Below, piece after piece: positions 17,401 through 25,165 of a stretch of 64,000 nucleotides of DNA. Position 1 is the first letter of the stretch. Each line of letters begins with the position of its first letter. This DNA is from Micromonospora phaseoli (GTDB lineage: Bacteria; Actinomycetota; Actinomycetes; Mycobacteriales; Micromonosporaceae): positions 1 to 64,000 of the forward strand of contig NZ_FNYV01000010.1 in NCBI RefSeq assembly GCF_900109115.1. The letters run 5' to 3'. Made by a program: the position numbers and the translations under genes. The notes beneath the pieces were generated by a model. The model was not told the origin of the DNA. It was given only the letters and a program-made list of their open reading frames with translations, and made no database searches.

Positions 17401-20400
17401 GGGTCTCGGCGTTCGTACCGATCGACCGGCTGCCCCGCACCCTGAGCGGGAAGGTCGACAAGGCCCAGCTACCGGCCGTCACGCCCGAGGACGGCACCGT
17501 GGCGCGGGTCGCCCCACGCGACGACACCGAGCGCGCGGTGGCGCAGGTGTGGCGGCAGGTGCTGGGCCGTGCCGACGAGATCGGCGTGCACGACGACTTC
17601 TTCGAGGCCGGCGGGCACTCGCTGCTGGCCACCCGGGTCGTCTTCGGCCTGCGTCAGGCGCTCGGTATCGAGCTGCCGGTCCAGGCGGTCTTCGACGCGC
17701 CGACCGTCGCCTCGATGGCGGTCAAGCTCGCCGGCACCGTGCGCGTCGACGAGCAGGCACCGGCGCGGGTGCCACGCCAGGCCGACGGGATGCCGCTGTC
17801 GTACGCCCAGGAGCGGCTCTACTTCCTCTGGCAGTACGCACCGGAGTCACCGGCCTACAACATGCCCGTCGCGGTGCGGCTGTACGGGGCGCTCGACGTC
17901 GACGCCCTCGCCGGTGCTTTGGGCGACGTGGTCGCCCGGCACGAGATCCTGCGTACCCGTTACGTCGCCACCGACGACGGCCCGGTGCAGGTCGTCGACC
18001 CGCCGCAGCCGGTCGCGCTGCCCGTCGTCGCGGTCACCGGCCTCGCCGACGACCTGGTCACCCGGATCCTGCACGACGAGTGGGCCCGGCCCTTCGATCT
18101 CGCCACCGGCCCGGTGCTGCGCGGCAGCCTGCTGCGGGTCGGCGACGCCGAACACGTGCTGCTGGTGGTGCTGCACCACATCGCCTACGACGGCTGGTCC
18201 CACCAGGTCGTGTGGCGCGAGGTGACCGAGTGCTACCGGGCCCGTCGCGCGGGCACCACGCCCACGCTCGACCCCGTCTCCCTGCACTACGCCGACTTCG
18301 CCTGGTGGCAGCGGCAGCGGCGGGAGAGCGGCCGGTACGACGAGGCGCTCGGGTACTGGCAGCGGCAGCTCGCCGACCTTCCGGTGCTCCGCCTGCCGGC
18401 CGACCGTCCCCGCCCCGCGACGGCCAGCTTCGCCGCCGACCGGGTCTGCCTGAGGATCCCGGCGGAGGTGGTGCACCGGCTGCGCGAGCTGTCCGCCGCG
18501 CGGGGCGTCACGCCGTTCATGGTGCTGCTGGCCGCGTTCCAGGTGCTGCTCGCGCGGCTGAGCGGCCAGCGCGACATCGCCGTGGGTACCCCGGTCAGCG
18601 GCCGGGACCATCCCGAGCTGGCCGACGTCGTCGGCTTCCTGGTCAACAGCGTCGTCATCCGCACCGACCTCGGCGACGCACCGCACGGTCCGACCTTCGC
18701 CGAGCTGCTGGACCGGGTGCGGGGCACCGTGCTCGGCGCGCTCAGCCACGCCGAGGTGCCCTTCGACCACGTGGTGGAGCGGCTCAATCCGGTACGGGAC
18801 CAGAGCATGTCGCCGCTGTTCCAGGTGATGTTCACCCTCGCGGGAGCCGAGGACGACCCCACCGACCTCGCCGACGTGCAGGCCCGGACGCAGGACCTGA
18901 CGCTCTCGTCGCTTCAGTTCGACCTGGCGCTGATGATGCAGCTCGCCGGTGACCAGCTCACCGGCGAGGTCTACTTCGCCACCGACCTGTTCGACCGCGA
19001 CACCGCCACGCTGCTCGCCGACCGGCTCGTCCGGCTGGTCGGCAACCTGGTGGCGGATCCGACGACGCCGGTCGGCCGGGTGGAGATCCTGGCCGCGCGG
19101 GAGCGGCACGACCTGCTCACCACCTGGGCGGGTGGTCCGGGCGAGCGGCCCGCCGCCACCCTCGCCGCCCTGTTCGAGGCGCAGGTCGCGGCCACCCCGT
19201 CGGCGCCCGCCGTCGAGGCGGACGGCAGGACGCTGCGCTACACGGAACTCAACGAGCGGGCCAACCGGCTGGCCCGGGTCCTGGTCGCCCGGGGAGTGGG
19301 GCCGGAACGGACGGTGGCGCTGGCGCTGCCCCGGTCGATCGACCTGATCGTCGGCATCGTCGCGGTGGCCAAGGCCGGCGGAGCCTACCTGCCGGTGGAC
19401 CTCACCTACCCCGCCGAACGACTGGCCTTCCTGCTCGGCGACGCCGCGCCCGCCACGGTACTGACCACCCGGGCCGGGCTGGCCGGGCTACCCGGGACGG
19501 GGGACGCCGAGACGATCGTCCTGGACGACGTCGACCTGACCGGGTTGTCCCCGGCCAACCTGTCCGACGCAGACCGGCTGGGCCCGCTGCGGGTCGCGAA
19601 CCCGGCGTACGTCATCTACACCTCCGGATCCTCCGGCACCCCGAAGGGCGTGCAGGTGACGCACGCCGGCATCGCCGGGCTGTTGGCCAACCAGATCGCC
19701 CGCCACGACGCCCGGCCGGGCGCCCGGGTGTCGCAGCTGGTGTCGCCGAGCTTCGACGTGATGGTGGCGGAGGTGTCGATGGCACTGCTCGCCGGCGGTT
19801 GTCTCGTCGTGGCACCGACCACCTTCGCGGGCGAGGAGCTGTACGCGTACCTCGCCGAGAACCGGATCAGCCACGCGCACATCCCCCCGTCGGTGCTGGC
19901 CACCGTTCCGCAGCGGGAACTGCCGCGGCTGACCACGATCGTGACCGGTGGCGAGAGCTGCCCACCCGAGGTCGTCGCCCACTGGTCGACGGGCCGGCGA
20001 CTGGTCAACGCCTACGGGCCGACCGAGGCGACCATCGACGTCAGCTCGCGGGTACACGACTCGGCCGACCCGCCGGAGCTGCGGGCCGTACGCGGTGATA
20101 TCGGTCGTCCCATCGACGGAGCTCGTGTCTATGTGCTGGACGAGGGTCTGGGACTGGTCGCGCCGGGTGCGGCCGGTGAGCTGTACGTGGCCGGTCCGGG
20201 GCTGGCGCGGGGCTATCGGGGGCGGGCGGGCCTGACCGCGGCGCGGTTCGTCGCCGACCCGTACGGGCCGGCCGGCTCGCGCATGTACCGCACGGGTGAC
20301 GTGGTGCGGTGGCGGGCGGACGGCGGCCTGGGTTTCGTGGGCCGGGCCGACGACCAGGTGAAGGTGCGCGGGTTCCGGGTGGAGCTCGGTGAGATCGAGG

Positions 20401-23400
20401 CCGTGTTGGCGGCGGGGCCCGCAGTCGGCCAGGTCGCGGTGGTGGTGCGCGAGGACCGGCCCGGCGACCAGCGGTTGGTCGGCTACGTCTGTGCGGCGGA
20501 CGGCACGTCGGTCGACGTGGAGGTGCTGCGGGCGTTGGCGGCGCAGCGGCTGCCCGGCTTCATGGTGCCGTCGGCGTTGGTGGTGCTGGAGTCGTTGCCG
20601 TTGACGGCGAACGGGAAGTTGGACCGGGCGGCGTTGCCGGCCCCGGCACTGGGCCCGGGTGAGAGCGGTCGAGCGCCGGTCGGCCCTCGGGAGTCGGTGT
20701 TGTGCGGGCTGTTCGCCGAGGTCCTCGGCGTGGACCGGGTCGGGGTGGACGACGGCTTCTTCGAGCTGGGCGGGCACTCTCTGCTCGCGACGCGGTTGGT
20801 GTCGCGGGTGCGTTCGGTGCTCGGTGTGGAGTTGACGATCCGGGCGTTGTTCGAGAACCCGACCGTCGCCACCCTCGCGAAAGCCATCGACCCGACGCTG
20901 ACCGCCCGGCCCGCCGTGCGGGCGGTGCCGCGCGGCGAGAGCGTCCCGCTCTCCTTCGGCCAGCAACGCCTGTGGTTCCTCGACCGGATGGACGGCGAGG
21001 ACACCGGCGCGCGGAACACCCCCATCGCACTGCGCCTGGGGGGAGCTCTCGACGTCGAGGCGCTCGCCGCGGCCGTCGGTGACCTGGCCGGCCGGCACGA
21101 GCCGCTGCGGACCGTCATCGGCGAACAGGGCGGCGTGCCGTTCCAGACGGTGTTGCCGCCGACCCGGCCGCCGATGCCGGTGCTGGAGACCACCGAGGAG
21201 GACCTCGCCGACGCCCTGTCCGAGGCGACCTCCCGTGGCTTCGACCTGTCGGCGCAGATCCCGCTGCGGGCGTACCTGTTCCGACTCGATCCGGAACTCC
21301 ACGTCCTGCTGCTGGTCATGCACCACATCGCGGTCGACGGAGCGTCGCTCGCGCCGCTGAGTCGCGACCTGGCCGACGCCTACTCGGCTCGCCGCCGGGG
21401 TCAGGCACCGCAGTGGCAACCGCTGCCCATCCAGTACGCCGACTACGCCATCTGGCAGCGGGAGATCCTCGGCGACGACGGGGACCGCGACAGCGAGATC
21501 AACCGCCAGCTGGACTACTGGCGGACGAAGCTGGCGGGCTCGCCCGAGGAGCTGCCCCTGCCCACCGACCGGCCCCGCCCTCCGGTGGCCAGCTACGCGG
21601 GGGACACCGTCGCCCTGCGCCTGGACGCCGACCAGCACGGCGCGTTGCTGAGTCTGGCCCGCGACCAGCGGCTGAGCCTGTTCATGGTGGTGCAGGCGGG
21701 ACTCGTGGCCCTGCTGTCCCGGATGGGAGCCGGTGCCGACATCCCGATCGGCACGCCGTCGGCGGGCCGTGGCGATCCGGCGCTGGAGGCGATGGTCGGC
21801 TACTTCGTCAACACGTTGGTGCTGCGTACCGACGTCAGCGGCGACCCGACCTTCGCCGAGCTGCTCGCCCGGGTACGCGACACCGACCTGGCCGCCTACG
21901 ACAACCAGGACGTCCCGTTCGAGCGGGTGGTGGAGGCGGTCAGCCCGACCCGCTCCCTGGCCCGGTTCCCGCTGTTCCAGGTGCTGCTGGCCTTCCAGAA
22001 CAATGCCTCGGCCGCGTTCGAGTTCGCCGATCTGCGGGTCAGCCACGAGGCGGTCCGGCACGGCGTCTCCGAGTACGACCTGACCCTGGACGTGTTCGAG
22101 GATTACGCACCGGACGGCTCCCCGGCGGGCCTGCGGGGATACCTGGAGTACTCGACGGACCTGTTCGACGAGCCGTCGGTCGTGGCGCTGGCCGAGCGCC
22201 TGGTGCGGCTGCTGGCCGCCGGGGTCGCCGACCCGCACGCCCCGGTCAGCACGTTGGAGGTGATGTCAGCCGACGAACGCCAGGCGGTCACCGAGGGCTG
22301 GATGGGTCCGAGCTGGCCGGCGCCGGCGGTCCGGCTCACCGACCTGCTCGCCGAGCAGGTCGCGGGTACCCCCGACGAGGTGGCGGTGGTCTGTGACGAC
22401 CAGCGCATGACCTTCGCGGAGCTGAACGGGCGGGCCAACCGGCTGGCCCGGCTGCTGGTCGACCGGGGAGTCGGCCCGGAACGGGTGGTCGCCCTGGCCG
22501 TGCCCCGCTCGGCCGACATGGTGGTGGCCCTGTTCGCGGTGCTCAAGGCCGGTGGTGCCTACCTGCCACTGGACCTGGAGCATCCGGCGGACCGGCTGGC
22601 CTTCATGCTGGCCGACGCCGCTCCGGTGGTCGTCCTCGGCACCGCCGACGGCCTGGCCGCGCTGCCGCCGCTGACCACCCCCGTGGTCCAGCTCGACCAC
22701 GACGCGCTGCGGTCCGAACTGGACGCACTCTCCGACGCGGACCTTGACGACCCGGAGCGCATCCAGCCCCTGCGGCCGGAGAACCCGGCCTACGTCATCT
22801 ACACCTCGGGGTCGACCGGGCGCCCCAAGGCGGTGGTCATCGAACACCGCGGCATGGTCAACCTCTACTGGAGCCACCGCAACACGTTCTTCCGTCCCGA
22901 GGTGGCCGCCGCCGGCGGCGGGCGGCTACGGATCGGCTTCACCGCGCCGCTGACCTTCGACACCTCGTGGGACTCCCTGCTGTGGATGCTCGACGGCCAC
23001 GAGCTGCACGTCATCAACGACTTCGTCCGCCGGGACGCGGAGGCCTTCGTCGACTACATCGACCGGCAGCGCATCGGCTTCGTCGACCTGACGCCGTCGT
23101 TCATGCAGCAGCTCGTCGCGGCCGGGATGTTCGCCGACGGCCGGCACCACCCGACCGTGCTGATGGTCGGTGGCGAGGCCGTCACCGAGACGCTGTGGAA
23201 CGCCATGCGGGCCACGCCCGACACCGCCAGCTACAACTTCTACGGCCAGACCGAATGCTCGAATGACACCGCCTCGTACCGGGTCTCCGACGGGGACGTG
23301 CCGCTGATCGGCAAGCCGATCCTCAATTCGCGGCTGTATGTGCTGGATGAGGGGCTGGGTCTGGTGGCGCCGGGCGCGGCCGGCGAACTGTATGTGGCGG

Positions 23401-24053
23401 GCGCGGGCCTGGGCCGTGGCTACTGGGGCCGAGCGGGATTGACGGCGTCGCGGTTCGTCGCCGACCCCTTCGGGCCGGCCGGTACGCGGATGTACCGCAC
23501 GGGTGACGTGGTGCGGTGGCAGTTGGACGGCAATCTGAGCTTCGTCGGTCGGGTCGACGACCAGGTGAAGGTGCGCGGGTTCCGGGTGGAGCTCGGTGAG
23601 ATCGAGGCGGTGCTGGGGTCGGGGCCCGAGGTGGGCCAGGTCGCGGTGGTGGTGCGCGAGGACCGTCCGGGGGATCAGCGGTTGGTGGGCTATGTCTGCC
23701 CGAGCGCTGGTGGGCGGGTGGACGTGGAGGTGCTGCGGGCGTTGGCGGGGCAGCGGCTGCCCGGCTTCATGGTGCCGTCGGCGTTGGTGGTGCTGGAGTC
23801 GTTGCCGTTGACGGCGAACGGGAAGTTGGATCGGGCGGCGTTGCCGGTTCCGGAGCTGGGCGTGGGTGGGGCCGGTCGGGGGCCGGTCGGGGGCCGGTCG
23901 GTCCTCGGGAGTCGGTGTTGTGCGGCTTGTTCGCCGAGGTTCTGGGCATCGAGCGGGTCGGGGTGGACGACGGCTTCTTCGATCTGGGCGGGCATTCCCT
24001 GCTGGCCGCGCGGTTGGTGTCGCGGGTGCGTTCGGTGCTCGGTGTGGAGTTGA
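14481..24053 (+). CDS. NRPS, three C-A modules (C-A-PCP-C-A-PCP-C-A), frameshifted before last PCP
   Basis: From the ATG at 14481 (AAGGGA ribosome site) the frame encodes a docking-like helix (residues 1-28) and three elongation modules. Condensation motifs are HHIACDGWS (about 14998), HHIAYDGWS (about 18176) and HHIAVDGAS (about 21320). A3 motifs lie at about 16425, 19616 and 22799. PCP serines are in EAGGHSLL and ELGGHSLL. Pockets read by eye are D-V-G-T-M-G-A-I-D, D-V-A-H-V-G-A-I-D and D-T-D-D-M-G-F-N-D. The first two resemble Orn/Arg codes and the third is also acidic, so basic residues are expected. No epimerisation domain is seen. Homology ends near 23890; the last 50 residues are out-of-frame noise, because an 11-bp repeat shifts the PCP-TE into another frame. 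Without one repeat copy the protein would be about 3480 residues. Confidence 0.9.
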   Translation: MSDTLAERLAQLSPERRRLLLERLRQGDARPAGIVQAPRDGAVPLSFAQERLYFLWRLAPNSAAYHAPVAVRLHGPVDVVALGEALSALVARHEVLRTRYVDGAAGPEQVVDPAAPVPLPVVDVPDGHRSAAALRELVDAETLRPFDLAGGPVLRATLYRCAPGEHVLLLVMHHIACDGWSLPIMWRELSAVYRGGAAAAAQLPPLPVQYADVAWWQRRQQADGGYEQGLRHWQDRLAQVPVLDLPVARPRPMTPTFTGDRVSVRLPAPVATGLREIGRTSGCTPFVVLLAAFQVLLSRLSGQHDIAVGTPVAGRDSDVVAGLVGFFANTVVLRTDLSGDPTFVDLLTRVRTVVLDGLAHQDVPFDQVVERINPARDASATPLFQVMFTTDGDAAAANDAWDLGDVDVEPYTGAAQGAQVDLTLGLRDGPDGLTGELEYSVDLYDRDTAERIVEHLEQLLAGIAAQPDRPIGDYRLSTSHERRMVRDWNSTRLSYSPQVSVEQHFEQYAEATPDAPALVWDGRTLDFATVEERANRIANLLRGYGVGIDDRVAICVGRGHDTVVAPLAVLKADAAFVPVDPEQPRARIAVLLDDAAPRVLLCDAGTAPDLPAGPWQVVRLDDPATLDGVPSGRPPRTAPPSALAYVIHTSGSTGTPKGVMVTRGGMANLRAAWTPWEPRSLRRWMTIASAAFDVFVGDLVRSVTFGSCLVLGHRSLARDPRALVDALAAERVDAFDTVPAVLTAITAQLAESGRSLPEIKLLMVGADSFAVSDYAAALEVLPPGVRVVNAWGATETSIDSTMFAARPGVTTASGIVPVGSPVANTAVHVLDERLRPVPVGVIGDLYVGGHGVTRGYLNLPGLTADRFLPDPYGSDGGSRLYRTGDRGRWLADGAIEFIGRSDDQVQIRGHRVEPGEIEAVLRGHDAVSEACVLAVRDGVSHHRLVAYVVAAPGTSPSGADLRAYLDERLPAQLRVSAFVPIDRLPRTLSGKVDKAQLPAVTPEDGTVARVAPRDDTERAVAQVWRQVLGRADEIGVHDDFFEAGGHSLLATRVVFGLRQALGIELPVQAVFDAPTVASMAVKLAGTVRVDEQAPARVPRQADGMPLSYAQERLYFLWQYAPESPAYNMPVAVRLYGALDVDALAGALGDVVARHEILRTRYVATDDGPVQVVDPPQPVALPVVAVTGLADDLVTRILHDEWARPFDLATGPVLRGSLLRVGDAEHVLLVVLHHIAYDGWSHQVVWREVTECYRARRAGTTPTLDPVSLHYADFAWWQRQRRESGRYDEALGYWQRQLADLPVLRLPADRPRPATASFAADRVCLRIPAEVVHRLRELSAARGVTPFMVLLAAFQVLLARLSGQRDIAVGTPVSGRDHPELADVVGFLVNSVVIRTDLGDAPHGPTFAELLDRVRGTVLGALSHAEVPFDHVVERLNPVRDQSMSPLFQVMFTLAGAEDDPTDLADVQARTQDLTLSSLQFDLALMMQLAGDQLTGEVYFATDLFDRDTATLLADRLVRLVGNLVADPTTPVGRVEILAARERHDLLTTWAGGPGERPAATLAALFEAQVAATPSAPAVEADGRTLRYTELNERANRLARVLVARGVGPERTVALALPRSIDLIVGIVAVAKAGGAYLPVDLTYPAERLAFLLGDAAPATVLTTRAGLAGLPGTGDAETIVLDDVDLTGLSPANLSDADRLGPLRVANPAYVIYTSGSSGTPKGVQVTHAGIAGLLANQIARHDARPGARVSQLVSPSFDVMVAEVSMALLAGGCLVVAPTTFAGEELYAYLAENRISHAHIPPSVLATVPQRELPRLTTIVTGGESCPPEVVAHWSTGRRLVNAYGPTEATIDVSSRVHDSADPPELRAVRGDIGRPIDGARVYVLDEGLGLVAPGAAGELYVAGPGLARGYRGRAGLTAARFVADPYGPAGSRMYRTGDVVRWRADGGLGFVGRADDQVKVRGFRVELGEIEAVLAAGPAVGQVAVVVREDRPGDQRLVGYVCAADGTSVDVEVLRALAAQRLPGFMVPSALVVLESLPLTANGKLDRAALPAPALGPGESGRAPVGPRESVLCGLFAEVLGVDRVGVDDGFFELGGHSLLATRLVSRVRSVLGVELTIRALFENPTVATLAKAIDPTLTARPAVRAVPRGESVPLSFGQQRLWFLDRMDGEDTGARNTPIALRLGGALDVEALAAAVGDLAGRHEPLRTVIGEQGGVPFQTVLPPTRPPMPVLETTEEDLADALSEATSRGFDLSAQIPLRAYLFRLDPELHVLLLVMHHIAVDGASLAPLSRDLADAYSARRRGQAPQWQPLPIQYADYAIWQREILGDDGDRDSEINRQLDYWRTKLAGSPEELPLPTDRPRPPVASYAGDTVALRLDADQHGALLSLARDQRLSLFMVVQAGLVALLSRMGAGADIPIGTPSAGRGDPALEAMVGYFVNTLVLRTDVSGDPTFAELLARVRDTDLAAYDNQDVPFERVVEAVSPTRSLARFPLFQVLLAFQNNASAAFEFADLRVSHEAVRHGVSEYDLTLDVFEDYAPDGSPAGLRGYLEYSTDLFDEPSVVALAERLVRLLAAGVADPHAPVSTLEVMSADERQAVTEGWMGPSWPAPAVRLTDLLAEQVAGTPDEVAVVCDDQRMTFAELNGRANRLARLLVDRGVGPERVVALAVPRSADMVVALFAVLKAGGAYLPLDLEHPADRLAFMLADAAPVVVLGTADGLAALPPLTTPVVQLDHDALRSELDALSDADLDDPERIQPLRPENPAYVIYTSGSTGRPKAVVIEHRGMVNLYWSHRNTFFRPEVAAAGGGRLRIGFTAPLTFDTSWDSLLWMLDGHELHVINDFVRRDAEAFVDYIDRQRIGFVDLTPSFMQQLVAAGMFADGRHHPTVLMVGGEAVTETLWNAMRATPDTASYNFYGQTECSNDTASYRVSDGDVPLIGKPILNSRLYVLDEGLGLVAPGAAGELYVAGAGLGRGYWGRAGLTASRFVADPFGPAGTRMYRTGDVVRWQLDGNLSFVGRVDDQVKVRGFRVELGEIEAVLGSGPEVGQVAVVVREDRPGDQRLVGYVCPSAGGRVDVEVLRALAGQRLPGFMVPSALVVLESLPLTANGKLDRAALPVPELGVGGAGRGPVGGRSVLGSRCCAACSPRFWASSGSGWTTASSIWAGIPCWPRGWCRGCVRCSVWS
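23868..23901. repeat. 11-bp tandem repeat, three copies, causing a frameshift
   Basis: The unit GGCCGGTCGGG occurs at 23870-23880 and 23881-23891, and again at 23892-23902 with the last base changed. Period-11 identity holds over 23868-23901. The equivalent linker of the preceding module (about 20665-20690) has a single GCCGGTCGG. Each extra copy shifts the frame by two. Removing one copy joins the upstream linker to PRESVLCGLF exactly as in the paralogous module. This is a slipped-strand or assembly hotspot inside the linker between the last adenylation domain and the last PCP. Confidence 0.85.
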
Positions 24054-24934
24054 CGATCCGGGCGTTGTTCGAGAACCCGACCGTCGCCACCCTCGCCGGT
24101 GCCATCGAATCCGGTGTGGCGTCCGACCCGTTCGACGTGCTCATGCCGATGCGCGTCCACGGTGACGCGGCACCGCTGTTCTGCGTGCACCCGGTCGGCG
24201 GACTGAGCTGGTGTTATTCGGGCCTGCTCCGGCAGCCGGGGATCGACCGCCCGATCTACGGCCTGCAGGCGCGCGGCGCCGACGGCGGTGGCGTGCTGGC
24301 CGGCAGCGTCGAGGAGATGGCCGCCGACTACCTCACCGAGATCCGTCGGGTCCAGCCGCACGGCCCCTACCACCTGCTCGGCTGGTCCTTCGGTGGCCTG
24401 GTCGCCCACGCCATGGCCACCGCGCTACAGCAGGAGGGCGAACGGGTCGCGGTGCTCGCTCTGATCGACAGCTACCCGGCGATGGAGGTGGAGGACGAGC
24501 GGGTCGAGAACGCGGCGGAGGCCCGCGCGCTGCTCTTCGACGCCCTCGGCCTGCCGGAGCCGCGCACCGGACCCGACGACGTGACCGACCCGCACGGTGG
24601 CGAGGCCGAACCGGATCCGGGCGGCGACGACGTCCTCGACGGCAAGACCGTCGAGGCACTGACCGGGGTCGTGCTGAACAACGCCCGCCTGATGGACGCG
24701 TTCACCCCCCGGCTGTTCCACGGCGACCTGCAGTTGTTCGTGGCGACGCAGACCTGGGACGACCGTCTCGACCCCGCCTCGGTGTGGCAGGGCTACGTCG
24801 TCGGCCGGGTCGACGTGGTGCGGGTCGACTGCGAGCACAACCGGATGACCCAAGCCCCGGCCCTGGACGCCATCGGGCCGGTGCTGGCCGACCGGTTGCG
24901 GAACGCCCGCGACCACGAGATCCCCACGGCATGA
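23915..24934 (+). CDS. PCP-thioesterase end of the last NRPS (out of frame with upstream part)
   Basis: This frame encodes the final peptidyl carrier domain (Ser in DLGGHSLLAARL) and a type I thioesterase of about 250 residues, which would release the finished peptide. The thioesterase shows FCVHPVGGLSW, the nucleophile in LLGWSFGGLVAHA (Ser codon 24386-24388) and a late His in DCEHNRM. It continues the 14481 gene after the 11-bp repeat. A GTG at 23915 with GGGAG only three bases before it could in principle restart translation and give a separate PCP-TE protein of 339 residues. A sequencing or real frameshift in one large gene is more likely. MbtH follows after 12 bases. Confidence 0.88.
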   Translation: MLCGLFAEVLGIERVGVDDGFFDLGGHSLLAARLVSRVRSVLGVELTIRALFENPTVATLAGAIESGVASDPFDVLMPMRVHGDAAPLFCVHPVGGLSWCYSGLLRQPGIDRPIYGLQARGADGGGVLAGSVEEMAADYLTEIRRVQPHGPYHLLGWSFGGLVAHAMATALQQEGERVAVLALIDSYPAMEVEDERVENAAEARALLFDALGLPEPRTGPDDVTDPHGGEAEPDPGGDDVLDGKTVEALTGVVLNNARLMDAFTPRLFHGDLQLFVATQTWDDRLDPASVWQGYVVGRVDVVRVDCEHNRMTQAPALDAIGPVLADRLRNARDHEIPTA

Positions 24935-24946
24935 GAGGAACGAGCG

Positions 24947-25165
24947 ATGAGACAGCCGGACGAGGTCCGCTTCAAGGTCGTGGTCAACCACGAGGAGCAG
25001 TACTCGGTGTGGTGGTCGGACCGGCCCAACCCGCCGGGCTGGCAGGACGAGGGCACTGACGGCACCCGTCAGGAGTGCCTCGACCACATCGACCGGGTGT
25101 GGAAGGACATGCGGCCGCGCAGCGTGCGTACGGCTCGGGAAGCGATCCAGGGAGTGAAGGCATGA
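24947..25165 (+). CDS. MbtH-family protein (first copy)
   Basis: A 72-residue MbtH-like protein, a small partner that binds and activates NRPS adenylation domains. It has the family signature NHEEQYSVWW, the central PPGWQDEG and the C-terminal VWKDMRPRS. GAGGAACGAGCG precedes the ATG. It lies directly after the thioesterase and its stop overlaps the halogenase start (ATGA). A second MbtH gene lies 7 kb downstream in the same operon. Several of the adenylation domains probably need it for activity or solubility. Confidence 0.95.
   Translation: MRQPDEVRFKVVVNHEEQYSVWWSDRPNPPGWQDEGTDGTRQECLDHIDRVWKDMRPRSVRTAREAIQGVKA

Noticed and set aside
23868..23901. CRISPR-like short repeats
   Set aside because: The units are contiguous with no spacers and lie inside a coding linker.
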